DNA of 32,019 nucleotides from Bacteroidota bacterium (GTDB lineage Bacteria; Bacteroidota; Bacteroidia; UKL13-3): NCBI GenBank assembly GCA_947491825.1, contig CANLLM010000024.1, positions 1 to 32,019 of the forward strand, read 5' to 3'. Shown piece by piece: positions 1 to 7,216 of this stretch (position 1 is its first letter; each line of letters starts with the position of its first letter). The notes under the pieces were generated by a model. It saw only the letters and a program-made list of their open reading frames with translations, ran no database searches and was not told where the DNA came from. The position numbers and the translations under genes were made by a program.

Positions 1-88
1 TTCTTCATCGGTGGTTAATAATTGTTTATTTGGTGTTTGCACAATTACGAAATTAATTAAAATTATAATTAAATCGCATATTTGTATC

Positions 89-1282
89 ATGCACATCAGC
101 AACCGCCAATTATTTTTACAACACCAGGCTCAAACCACACGTTTTCCATTATTGCTTGAATTTGAAAGAGCCGAGGGGATTTACTTATACGATAAAAACA
201 ACAAACCATATATTGATTTAATATCGGGCATTAGTGTAAGTAGTTTGGGACATGGCAACGCAAATGTAAATCAAGCCTTAAAAAACCAGATAGATAAATA
301 CATGCACCTGATGGTATATGGCGAATATGTGCAAGCACCACAAGTGCAGTTGGCACAAAAATTAACTTCGCTCCTACCCGATTCGTTAAACAGTGTATAC
401 TTTGTAAACTCTGGTGCCGAAGCTACTGATGGCGCTTTAAAACTAGCGAAACGCGTTACCAAACGCAGCGAGATTATTGCTTTTAAACACGCCTACCATG
501 GCAGTACACATGCGGCATTAAGTTTAAATAGTGAAGAGGAATACAAAAATGCATTTCGCCCATTGTTGCCTGATGTACGTTTTTTAACCAACGGAGATGT
601 AGATGAACTAGAAAACATTACCCATAAAACAGCTTGTGTTATCATTGAGGTAGTACGTGGCGAAGCAGGTTATTTGCCAACTGACGAAACTTTTTTAAAC
701 GCACTGCGAGATAAATGCAATGCACATTGCGTATTGCTTATTTTTGATGAGATACAAACGGGCATGGGTCGTACCGGAAAAATGTTTGCGTTTGAACACA
801 GCGGTGTAGTACCAGATATTTTATTGCTTGGAAAAGCATTAGGAGCAGGCATGCCAATGGGCGCTTTTGTGGCTTCGCATAACATGATGATGACGTTAGC
901 CGAAAATCCAATATTGGGACACATCACTACTTTTGGCGGACATCCGGTAATAAGCGCAGGGGCGCTTGCAGGCATTGAGGAGTTAACCTCAAACACATGG
1001 ATAAGTGAAGTAGCAGGAAAAGAACAACTTTTTCGTTCGTTGTTGATCCATCCCGCAATTAAAAGTATACAGGGCAAAGGACTAATGCTATCATTAGAAT
1101 TAAGTAGTTTTGAATTTAATAAACAGGTAATTGATGGTTGTATTGCTGATGGGTTGATTACCGATTGGTTTTTATTTGCCACCAACCGCATGCGGCTATC
1201 ACCACCACTTATTATTACCCAAGAACAAATAAAGCAGGCTTGCCAAATTATTGTAAATAACCTAAATAAGTTTTATCATTGA
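89..1282 (+). CDS. Class III PLP-dependent aminotransferase
   Basis: A fold-type I, class III aminotransferase (acetylornithine/ornithine/GABA aminotransferase superfamily) that would move an amino group between an amino acid and a 2-oxoacid in the cytoplasm. The sequence shows the cofactor Asp in FDEIQTGMGRTGKMF (about D220) and the Schiff-base Lys in LLLGKALGAGMPMG (about K249). The N-terminus has SGISVSSLGHGN and the substrate/phosphate region GGHPVISAGAL, so the fold is complete at 397 residues. The track ORF begins at a GTG at base 11, but its first 26 residues are not aminotransferase-like. I take the ATG at 89, giving MHISNRQLFLQHQAQTT, which resembles the usual start of Bacteroidota members of this family. 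Substrate cannot be deduced; such proteins are often annotated only as aspartate aminotransferase family. No operon partner is obvious, since the next gene is a lipoprotein 51 bp downstream. Confidence 0.88.
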   Translation: MHISNRQLFLQHQAQTTRFPLLLEFERAEGIYLYDKNNKPYIDLISGISVSSLGHGNANVNQALKNQIDKYMHLMVYGEYVQAPQVQLAQKLTSLLPDSLNSVYFVNSGAEATDGALKLAKRVTKRSEIIAFKHAYHGSTHAALSLNSEEEYKNAFRPLLPDVRFLTNGDVDELENITHKTACVIIEVVRGEAGYLPTDETFLNALRDKCNAHCVLLIFDEIQTGMGRTGKMFAFEHSGVVPDILLLGKALGAGMPMGAFVASHNMMMTLAENPILGHITTFGGHPVISAGALAGIEELTSNTWISEVAGKEQLFRSLLIHPAIKSIQGKGLMLSLELSSFEFNKQVIDGCIADGLITDWFLFATNRMRLSPPLIITQEQIKQACQIIVNNLNKFYH

Positions 1283-1333
1283 TTAAACTTTTAAGAACTT
1301 AATACATCATAGAAGCACTTAAATAAATACAAT

Positions 1334-2131
1334 ATGAAAAAACTACCCTTTTTAGCAGCCATTGCCCTAACAAGTTTAGCGCTAAGTTTTGCATCGTGTA
1401 ATAAAGACAATACAGATGGTATTGATTTGGAAACACAAAGTTCAACAGACAACTATTTGGCCGACAATCAAATTAATGATGAGCTTAAGCAGGTAGATGA
1501 AGCAGCTGCAAACAATAAACTAGGCAAAACAGGGCCAACTGTTATTATTGATAGCACATCAAACCCAAGGTTAATGACCATAGACTATGGAACGGGAACT
1601 ATTTGTAATGATGGTAAACAACGTTCGGGTAAATTAATTGTTACCTGGACAGGCAGATACCGTGATGTAGGAACTGTAATAACCATAACTACAGATAATT
1701 TCTTTCAAAATGGAAACCAAATTGAAGGAAATAAAACAATTACAAACCAAGGGCGCAATGCCAGCGGAAACATAACTTATAGCATAAGTGTTTCGGGTAG
1801 TAAAATAAAAACTATTGATGGCAAAAGCAGAACATGGAACTCAACGCGCACCAGAGAATGGATTGCTGGAGAAAATACGCTTACACCAACTGATGATATA
1901 TATTTAATTACAGGATCAGCTAACGGAGTAAATGCTAACGGATTAAGCTACACGGCTAATATTACCCAAGCACTACGTTTTGATTTGAGTTGCCAATATC
2001 GCTTGACTGCGGGCGAAATTGAATTAACACCTCAAGGTAAGCAAGTACGCATTATAAATTACGGATCAGGAACTTGCGACAATACTTTTACAATTAAGGT
2101 AGGTAATAAAATAATAACCATTACTCGCTAA
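1334..2131 (+). CDS. Putative secreted lipoprotein of unknown function
   Basis: A 265-residue protein with a lipoprotein signal peptide: basic start MKK, hydrophobic LALSFAS, then Cys at about residue 22 followed by acidic and polar residues (CNKDNTDGID). It is probably an outer-membrane-anchored, cell-surface or periplasmic protein. The mature part from about residue 65 is rich in Thr, Asn and Gly with alternating hydrophobic residues, suggesting a beta-rich domain. It contains a pair of related segments, DYGTGTICNDGKQRSGKLIV near residue 90 and INYGSGTCDNTFTIKV near the C-terminus, each with one Cys. I recognise this general pattern (YGTG.C.DG..R.GKI) from uncharacterised Bacteroidota lipoproteins but know no function. 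A strong bidirectional terminator follows directly. Confidence 0.75.
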   Translation: MKKLPFLAAIALTSLALSFASCNKDNTDGIDLETQSSTDNYLADNQINDELKQVDEAAANNKLGKTGPTVIIDSTSNPRLMTIDYGTGTICNDGKQRSGKLIVTWTGRYRDVGTVITITTDNFFQNGNQIEGNKTITNQGRNASGNITYSISVSGSKIKTIDGKSRTWNSTRTREWIAGENTLTPTDDIYLITGSANGVNANGLSYTANITQALRFDLSCQYRLTAGEIELTPQGKQVRIINYGSGTCDNTFTIKVGNKIITITR

Positions 2132-2140
2132 CAAACTATG

Positions 2141-2179
2141 TCACATAAAAAAAGCGCTTTAAGCGCTTTTTTTATGTGA
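2141..2179. terminator. Perfect 19-bp inverted repeat, bidirectional terminator
   Basis: TCACATAAAAAAAGCGCTT, one base, then its exact reverse complement. The A-run on one side and T-run on the other flank a GCGC-containing stem, so it can end transcription from both convergent genes (the lipoprotein on + and yqgE on -). Confidence 0.9.
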
Positions 2180-2187
2180 AAACAATA

Positions 2188-2766
2188 CTAATTCCAACTT
2201 AAATCCTCCGGAGAATTTGCCATAGGGGCAAAATCTTCACCCAAAAGCTTAACCACATTGCCCCACATGTTTTCCATATCATCATCAAAAATGATCAACT
2301 CATCTGCCACCGCAACCCACCAGGACTTCTCTTCTACTTCCTCTTTTATTTGATCCGGCTCCCAACCACTATATCCTAAAAAAAATCTAAAATCATTAAC
2401 CCCCGCTTTACCAGTTTCTATTAGATTACTCACGTAACTAATATCACCACCCCAATATATATTAGGCAATATTTCCATACTACCAGGTATATCATCGCCA
2501 TATTTATGAATAAAATGCAACGAATTAGGCTCAAGCGGACCACCATGAAATACAGGAAACTCATACTGCAATAAGTCAGGCGCAATTTCACCCGTTAGCA
2601 TATCCAGCGGCTTATTTAATATAAATCCCACAGCACCAAAATCAGTATGTTCAGCAATGATCACCACTGACCGTCTGAAGTTTATGTCCTCTAAAAAGGG
2701 CTCACTAACCAACAAACTACCGCGGGTAGGATTTTGAAACACTTTTTTTACTTGCTTTATCTTCAA
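2188..2766 (-). CDS. yqgE: YqgE/AlgH family protein
   Basis: A 192-residue member of the YqgE/AlgH (DUF179) family, a widespread single-domain cytoplasmic protein whose biochemical role is not settled. Family features seen: GSLLVSEPFLEDINFRRSVV at the N-terminus, then AVGFILNKPL, FHGGPLEPNSLHFIH and the C-terminal GYSGWEPDQIKEE. Length is normal for the family. The reading frame starts at a TTG (2764-2766); there is no upstream ATG in frame. The TTG lies in the motif TAAACGTTTTGAA, also found at the start of the permease gene at 11433. Transcribed divergently from pdxH across a 135-bp gap. Confidence 0.9.
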   Translation of the reverse strand: MKIKQVKKVFQNPTRGSLLVSEPFLEDINFRRSVVIIAEHTDFGAVGFILNKPLDMLTGEIAPDLLQYEFPVFHGGPLEPNSLHFIHKYGDDIPGSMEILPNIYWGGDISYVSNLIETGKAGVNDFRFFLGYSGWEPDQIKEEVEEKSWWVAVADELIIFDDDMENMWGNVVKLLGEDFAPMANSPEDLSWN

Positions 2767-2782
2767 AACGTTTACTTTTAAA
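2762..2782 (-). promoter_or_regulatory. Shared 21-nt start-site element, copy 1 (yqgE)
   Basis: On the minus strand this reads TTTAAAAGTAAACGTTTTGAA; the TTG near its end is the yqgE start. The copy at 11429-11449 ahead of the permease gene differs by a single base. It contains the 8-bp palindrome AAACGTTT. It could be a translation-initiation context, a promoter end or an operator. Confidence 0.5.
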
Positions 2783-2822
2783 ATATATACACAAAATCAT
2801 AACAAAGAGTGACATCAAATGT

Positions 2823-2830
2823 TACTTTCG
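2823..2830 (+). promoter_or_regulatory. Candidate -7 box for pdxH
   Basis: TACTTTCG resembles the Bacteroidota sigma-A -7 element TAnnTTTG with one mismatch and lies 71 bp before the pdxH ATG. No clear -33 TTG was found at the expected distance. Confidence 0.3.
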
Positions 2831-2901
2831 CATGGTAATTATCCGAAATATATCTGTTTAGTTATTTATATTTTTTGAACATCACGTTAATTTAGTTGGT
2901 A

Positions 2902-3555
2902 ATGAACGAACTAACCAATAAAAAGATTGCTGCATTAAGAGTTGACTACAGTTTAAAGGAGTTTGACGAAACACATGTTTTGGCTGATCCTATAAAACAG
3001 TTTTCTGTTTGGTTTAAAGAGGCCTTAGAAGCCGATGTAAACGAACCCAATGCAATGACCCTAGCCACTGTAAAGCAAGACAATACGCCAAGTGCACGCG
3101 TGGTTTTATTAAAAGGGTTTAATGAGTCGGGGTTTAGCTTCTTTACCAATTATAATAGCCATAAAGGGCAACAACTTACTCAAAACCCAAGCGTGGCATT
3201 GGTTTTTTGCTGGCTTGAATTGCAACGTCAGGTTAGAATTGAAGGAAAAGTGAGTAAATTATCAAAACAGGAAAGTGACGATTACTTTTATTCGCGGCCG
3301 TTAAGTAGCCAAATTGGTGCTATAGCTTCGCCACAAAGTACTGTAATTGAGGGCCGACATATTTTAGAACATATTTATACTGCAGTAGAAAACAAATTAC
3401 ATGAGAAAGCACCTGAAAGACCCGAACATTGGGGTGGTTTTAGAGTAGAACCAACCTTGATTGAGTTTTGGCAAGGCCGTAGCAGCCGTTTACACGACAG
3501 ATTTGAGTTTGTGAGAAACGGAAATAGCTGGAAATACAATCGTTTGGCTCCTTAA
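2902..3555 (+). CDS. pdxH: Pyridoxamine 5'-phosphate oxidase
   Basis: FMN-dependent oxidase converting pyridoxamine/pyridoxine 5'-phosphate to pyridoxal 5'-phosphate, the last step of PLP supply, in the cytoplasm. The 217-residue length is typical. Visible family motifs are NAMTLATVKQDNTPSARVVLLKGF, GFSFFTNYNSHKGQQL (FMN phosphate binding), VRIEGKVSKL, the SRPLSSQIGAIASPQS segment, and the C-terminal signature EFWQGRSSRLHDRFEF ending in a basic NRLAP. The track ORF uses a TTG two codons earlier; the ATG at 2902 gives MNELTNKKIAALRVDY and is preferred. It would supply the cofactor used by the two aminotransferases in this window, although they are not in one operon. Confidence 0.96.
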   Translation: MNELTNKKIAALRVDYSLKEFDETHVLADPIKQFSVWFKEALEADVNEPNAMTLATVKQDNTPSARVVLLKGFNESGFSFFTNYNSHKGQQLTQNPSVALVFCWLELQRQVRIEGKVSKLSKQESDDYFYSRPLSSQIGAIASPQSTVIEGRHILEHIYTAVENKLHEKAPERPEHWGGFRVEPTLIEFWQGRSSRLHDRFEFVRNGNSWKYNRLAP

Positions 3556-3662
3556 TTTGAAGAATAAAATCAGTTAAATTGACCTTGATTTAACAATTTG
3601 ATAATTTTTACCTTACTTTGCAGCGGTATAATAACCATTAAATTTATTCGTTAAAATAGTTC

Positions 3663-4784
3663 ATGCAAAATATAATATTAGCATTCCTAACATCCCTGCT
3701 TGTAGTAATATTTGGTATTCCATCCATCATTACAGTAGCCAAGCTTAAGGGGTTGTATGACAAACCTGATTTCAGGAAATTGCACACCAATAAGATACCG
3801 CGACTTGGGGGGTTGGCCATTATTGCTGGATTCTCTATAGCCGTTAGCTTGTGGGGAATTTCTCAGGGAATGGATACCCGATTACAATATTTACAAGCAG
3901 CAGTTATCATACTATTTTTCTCAGGCTTAAAAGACGATATTGTAGTTTTGTCTCCCTACAAGAAACTTGCAGCTCAAGTAATTGCTACTGTAATAACGGT
4001 AGCAGGAGAAGGTATTCTCATCAATAATTTTCATGGGTTATTTGGTATCGAATCTATTCCGCTTTGGGCTAGTTATGCGCTAACTGTGTTTACAATCATA
4101 GTTGTTACCAACTCTTTTAATTTAATAGATGGGGTTGATGGCCTTGCTGGAGGTATCGGGTTTATAACATCAGTAACATTTGGCCTGTGGTTTAATTATA
4201 TAGATCAAATAGGTTGGAGTATTCTGGCTTTTGGTTTGGCAGGATCATTATTAGGATTTCTAATTTTTAATTTTAACCCTGCAAAGATTTTTATGGGTGA
4301 TGCTGGATCTTTGTGCATCGGTTTCTTACTATCCATATTCGCCATTAAATTTATTCAGTTTAATGCACCAGAAGCAGTTAATGTATATAAAATAAAATCG
4401 GCACCAGGAATTGCCGTGGCTATATTAATTGTGCCATTATTTGATACATTGAGGGTTTTTGTATTGCGTGTGCTAAAGAAACAATCTCCATTTATAGCGG
4501 ATAAAAATCACATACATCATTCCTTAATAAAAATAGGATTAAGCCATAAAGAAGTATCGATGATTATGTATTCGGCTAACATAGTATTTGTATTGATCGC
4601 CTTTTTAATTCAAGAAAGTACAACTACGGTAATTTTACTTATTGTAGGGTCATTGGCGCTCATTTTAGCACAAATACCTATTTACATGTTTAACCACAAA
4701 CTTCAAGATTTGGAAGTTGAAAATGGCCCACTAATACCAGAAGAATTCGTTAATCCTTCAAAATCTAAAGAACGCGTAAATTAA
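3663..4784 (+). CDS. WecA/TagO-type undecaprenyl-phosphate sugar-1-phosphate transferase
   Basis: A 373-residue polytopic inner-membrane enzyme of the MraY/WecA/TagO family. It transfers a HexNAc-1-phosphate from a UDP-sugar to undecaprenyl phosphate to begin a surface polysaccharide or O-antigen. Motifs in order: LYDKPDFRKLHTNKIPRLGG near residue 30, the cytoplasmic Asp pair in FFSGLKDDIVVLSPYKK near residue 90, NSFNLIDGVDGLAGGIG near residue 155, FNPAKIFMGDAGS near residue 215, and the His-rich loop ADKNHIHHSLIKIGLSH near residue 285 typical of the WecA branch rather than MraY. About ten hydrophobic segments separate these loops. The C-terminal tail is short and charged. The preceding 107 bp hold no strong promoter, only TTACTTTG as a near match to a -7 box. 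It converges with rdgB, with two bases between the genes. Confidence 0.92.
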   Translation: MQNIILAFLTSLLVVIFGIPSIITVAKLKGLYDKPDFRKLHTNKIPRLGGLAIIAGFSIAVSLWGISQGMDTRLQYLQAAVIILFFSGLKDDIVVLSPYKKLAAQVIATVITVAGEGILINNFHGLFGIESIPLWASYALTVFTIIVVTNSFNLIDGVDGLAGGIGFITSVTFGLWFNYIDQIGWSILAFGLAGSLLGFLIFNFNPAKIFMGDAGSLCIGFLLSIFAIKFIQFNAPEAVNVYKIKSAPGIAVAILIVPLFDTLRVFVLRVLKKQSPFIADKNHIHHSLIKIGLSHKEVSMIMYSANIVFVLIAFLIQESTTTVILLIVGSLALILAQIPIYMFNHKLQDLEVENGPLIPEEFVNPSKSKERVN

Positions 4785-4786
4785 AT

Positions 4787-5368
4787 TTACAGCTGATTTT
4801 CAATTAAGAATTCGGCCATTTTTTTAAACGCTTTCCCCCTATGACTAATCTGATTTTTGGTAAACATATCCATTTGTGCTAGCGTAATATCATAGCCATC
4901 TGGCATAAATATTGGGTCGTATCCAAAACCGTTGGTTCCCATTTTAAAATCAATAATTTTACCTTTCAACTCCCCTTCAAATACAAACATTTCATCCATC
5001 CAAAACAAACAAATACAAGTAACAAATCGTGCACTTCGATTTGACTGATTGGCTAGCTTTTGTAAAAGCAAATCCATATTTGCATTATCGTTTTTTGCAG
5101 TACCGGCATATCTGGCACTGTGCACTCCCGGTTCACCATTTAAGGCATCCACTTCAAGTCCGGTATCATCAGCAAAACAATTGTAGCCCAACATTTGGTG
5201 CACATAACGCGCCTTTATTAGTGCATTCGCCTGTAAATTTGCTCCCGTTTCTGGAATCTCATCAAATATATTTAAATCAGTTAAGGTAATTACCTCGTAT
5301 GGTTCCTTGACCATTTTCTGAATTTCGGCAGCTTTATTTTTGTTGAGTGTTGCAAAAACTAATCTCAT
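4787..5368 (-). CDS. rdgB: RdgB/HAM1 non-canonical purine NTP pyrophosphatase
   Basis: Hydrolyses dITP, ITP and XTP to the monophosphates, keeping deaminated purines out of DNA and RNA. The 193 residues start with the P-loop-like MRLVFATLNKNKAAEIQKMV. Next come FADDTGLEVDALNGEPGVHSARYAG (metal-binding acidic loop and substrate Lys/Arg region) and FGYDPIFMPDG, followed by NQISHRGKAFKKM at the C-terminus, which is the family order. It lies 2 bp downstream of an unknown gene on the same strand and is probably cotranscribed with it. Confidence 0.95.
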   Translation of the reverse strand: MRLVFATLNKNKAAEIQKMVKEPYEVITLTDLNIFDEIPETGANLQANALIKARYVHQMLGYNCFADDTGLEVDALNGEPGVHSARYAGTAKNDNANMDLLLQKLANQSNRSARFVTCICLFWMDEMFVFEGELKGKIIDFKMGTNGFGYDPIFMPDGYDITLAQMDMFTKNQISHRGKAFKKMAEFLIENQL

Positions 5369-5370
5369 AT

Positions 5371-6012
5371 CTATAATGCAAAAAGTATTTTAATCGAAGT
5401 CCATAATTGCCCTTTGTATTCATTATTATTAAGATACAAGTGCACAAAATCAGAAACTAAAACTTGGTTCGAATTTATTTCAATTATTTGATGGACCAAT
5501 TGGTGTTGAAATTCCTCGGGAGCGCCAAAAATTATGGCTCGTTTTGGCTTCAATTGCTCCAAAATTTGCTCAATTGAATAATTTTGATTTTTTGACAATC
5601 GCACAACAGCAACATCATCCATGCTGAATTTGAGCCCTTTAGTTATTAAATCACTCAGCATTCCAACATTTTCTCGGCTATCATTAATTATATCATTGTA
5701 TATAATAGCAATAAGCCTTTTGTTTGCACCCGAATAATTTAACGATATTTGACCTAAAGGCTCTTTTTGAGGTGATGGTAATTCCGGTTGGGTTTCATCA
5801 AAAGAATCGTTTTGTATTGTTGGCAGTTGGATATTAAGAGAAGGTTCAATTTCATGAACAGTTGATTTCTTCTCATCAACTTGCTCAATGGAAACAGTCT
5901 CCATTGGCATGGCAACAACATCAGATTTTTCTTTTGCCGCAAGCTCATCCTTTGTTTCAAACACATACAACTCATCAAATAAGTCGATAATATTTTCAAT
6001 TTCGTTGGTCAT
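5371..6012 (-). CDS. Conserved-looking protein of unknown function
   Basis: I do not recognise this protein. From the ATG at 6012 it has 213 residues: an acidic N-terminal part (MTNEIENIIDLFDELYVFET), a low-complexity linker of about residues 40-95 rich in Glu, Pro, Ser and Gln, and a folded-looking C-terminal half. That half has alternating beta/alpha pattern (KRLIAIIYNDIIN, KPKRAIIFGAPEEF, NQVLVSDFVHLYLNN) and ends in LWTSIKILFAL. The track ORF adds 28 hydrophobic residues upstream, but that stretch overlaps the opposite-strand ilvE coding region and is probably fortuitous, so I do not call a membrane anchor. Stop codon is 2 bp from the rdgB start, suggesting one transcript. Its likely promoter box lies inside ilvE. 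Confidence 0.65.
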   Translation of the reverse strand: MTNEIENIIDLFDELYVFETKDELAAKEKSDVVAMPMETVSIEQVDEKKSTVHEIEPSLNIQLPTIQNDSFDETQPELPSPQKEPLGQISLNYSGANKRLIAIIYNDIINDSRENVGMLSDLITKGLKFSMDDVAVVRLSKNQNYSIEQILEQLKPKRAIIFGAPEEFQHQLVHQIIEINSNQVLVSDFVHLYLNNNEYKGQLWTSIKILFAL

Positions 6013-6028
6013 ATTTAAAATAAAAACA

Positions 6029-7090
6029 ATGGCAATTTCAATAAAAATAACCAAAACTACACATAGCCGAATTAATACCTGCGATTTTAATGACATTCAG
6101 TTTGGTACAGTATTCAGCGACCACATGTTTGTAGTTGATTATGAAGAAGGGAAATGGATTAACCCAGAAATTTTACCTTTCGGCCCACTAAGTCTTTCTC
6201 CATCTACATTTGCATTACATTACGGGCAAGCAATTTTTGAGGGAATGAAAGCCTACAAAAATACCAATGGTGAAGCTCAGTTATTTAGACCAAAAGATAA
6301 TATAAAGCGCTTAAACCAAAGTGCTAATCGAATGGCAATGGCCGAATTACCAGAAGAAATTTTTATGGAAGGCTTAAAACAGTTAATTTCTATTGACAAG
6401 AATTGGATCCCAACAAAATCTGGTAGTTCATTATACATCAGACCATATATGTTTGCAACGGATGAGTTTGTAGGTGTTCGACCAGCTAAACATTTTAAGT
6501 TTGTAATTTTTACTTGCCCAGTAAATGCATACTACCCGAAACCCATACGCGTTGTGGTTGAGGAAAAGTATGTACGTGCATTTGATGGTGGAGTTGGTGC
6601 TACCAAAGCCGCGGGAAACTATGGTATAAGTATGCTACCTACCCATGAAGCAAATAAAAAGGGATTTGACCAAATTATTTGGACTGATGGGCGTGAGCAC
6701 AAGTATATTGAAGAAAGTGGAACCATGAATGTGTTTTTTGTTATAGGTGACAAGGTTATCACGCCTGTACTTGACGGAACCATATTAGCTGGTGTAACCC
6801 GCAATAGCTGTATTAAACTTTTGCAATCTAAAGGATACACCGTTGAAGAGCGCAAAATTAGTGTGGATGAAATAGTAGATGCTTCTGAGAAAGGTGAGTT
6901 AAAAGATGCATTTGGTACAGGCACAGCGGCCATTGTAGCTAAAATTGCAGCAATTAATTATAAAGGAGTAGAGTATACATTACCTAACCCGGAAGAGAGA
7001 GAAGTGAGTAATTATTTATATAAAACGCTTGGCGAAATTCAAACAGGATTAATACCTGATGACTTTAATTGGATTGAAAAAGTAAACTAA
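6029..7090 (+). CDS. ilvE: Branched-chain amino acid aminotransferase
   Basis: Class IV PLP aminotransferase interconverting leucine, isoleucine and valine with their 2-oxoacids. The 353-residue product has FGPLSLSPSTFALHYGQAIFEGMKAY near residue 50, the arginine-containing RPYMFATDEFVGVRP, the PLP Lys at about K193 in GGVGATKAAGNYG, and EESGTMNVFFV plus FGTGTAAIVAKI for phosphate and substrate binding. This layout matches the eukaryotic-like BCAT group common in Bacteroidota. The track ORF begins at 5888, but the first 47 residues run antisense through the neighbouring gene and are not BCAT-like. The ATG at 6029 (MAISIKITKTTHSRI) is chosen. Two hairpins with T-runs follow. Confidence 0.95.
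   Translation: MAISIKITKTTHSRINTCDFNDIQFGTVFSDHMFVVDYEEGKWINPEILPFGPLSLSPSTFALHYGQAIFEGMKAYKNTNGEAQLFRPKDNIKRLNQSANRMAMAELPEEIFMEGLKQLISIDKNWIPTKSGSSLYIRPYMFATDEFVGVRPAKHFKFVIFTCPVNAYYPKPIRVVVEEKYVRAFDGGVGATKAAGNYGISMLPTHEANKKGFDQIIWTDGREHKYIEESGTMNVFFVIGDKVITPVLDGTILAGVTRNSCIKLLQSKGYTVEERKISVDEIVDASEKGELKDAFGTGTAAIVAKIAAINYKGVEYTLPNPEEREVSNYLYKTLGEIQTGLIPDDFNWIEKVN
6052..6059 (-). promoter_or_regulatory. Candidate -7 box for the unknown gene/rdgB transcript
   Basis: TAGTTTTG on the minus strand matches TAnnTTTG exactly, 40 nt upstream of the ATG at 6012. It sits inside the ilvE coding sequence because the two divergent start codons are only 16 bp apart. No -33 TTG was found. Confidence 0.4.
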
Positions 7091-7121
7091 AAAAAGGCGA
7101 ACATAGGTTCGCTATTTTTTT
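7089..7121 (+). terminator. Rho-independent terminator after ilvE
   Basis: GCGAAC-ATAG-GTTCGC stem flanked by an A-run before and TATTTTTTT after, directly behind the ilvE stop. Confidence 0.8.
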
Positions 7122-7126
7122 GTAAC

Positions 7127-7167
7127 AACAGCATCATTAACAATAGCATAATAATGGCTGTTTTTTT
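7127..7167 (+). terminator. Possible second hairpin terminator before the TonB receptor
   Basis: AACAGC and GCTGTT are complementary across a 24-nt AT-rich loop, and the right arm runs into TTTTTTT. The imperfect extension ATCATTA/TAATAAT lengthens the stem. Weaker than the hairpin just before it. Confidence 0.4.
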
Positions 7168-7216
7168 ACCCAAAATATTCTAGTAATTTGCACGCCTAAT
7201 ATTTAGCATATAAGGC

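Noticed and set aside
11-88. N-terminal extension of the first aminotransferase from a GTG at 11
   Set aside because: The 26 extra residues are not aminotransferase-like, and the ATG at 89 gives a family-typical start.
5888-6028. N-terminal extension of ilvE in the ORF track
   Set aside because: It is antisense to the neighbouring gene and has no BCAT similarity; the ATG at 6029 fits the family.
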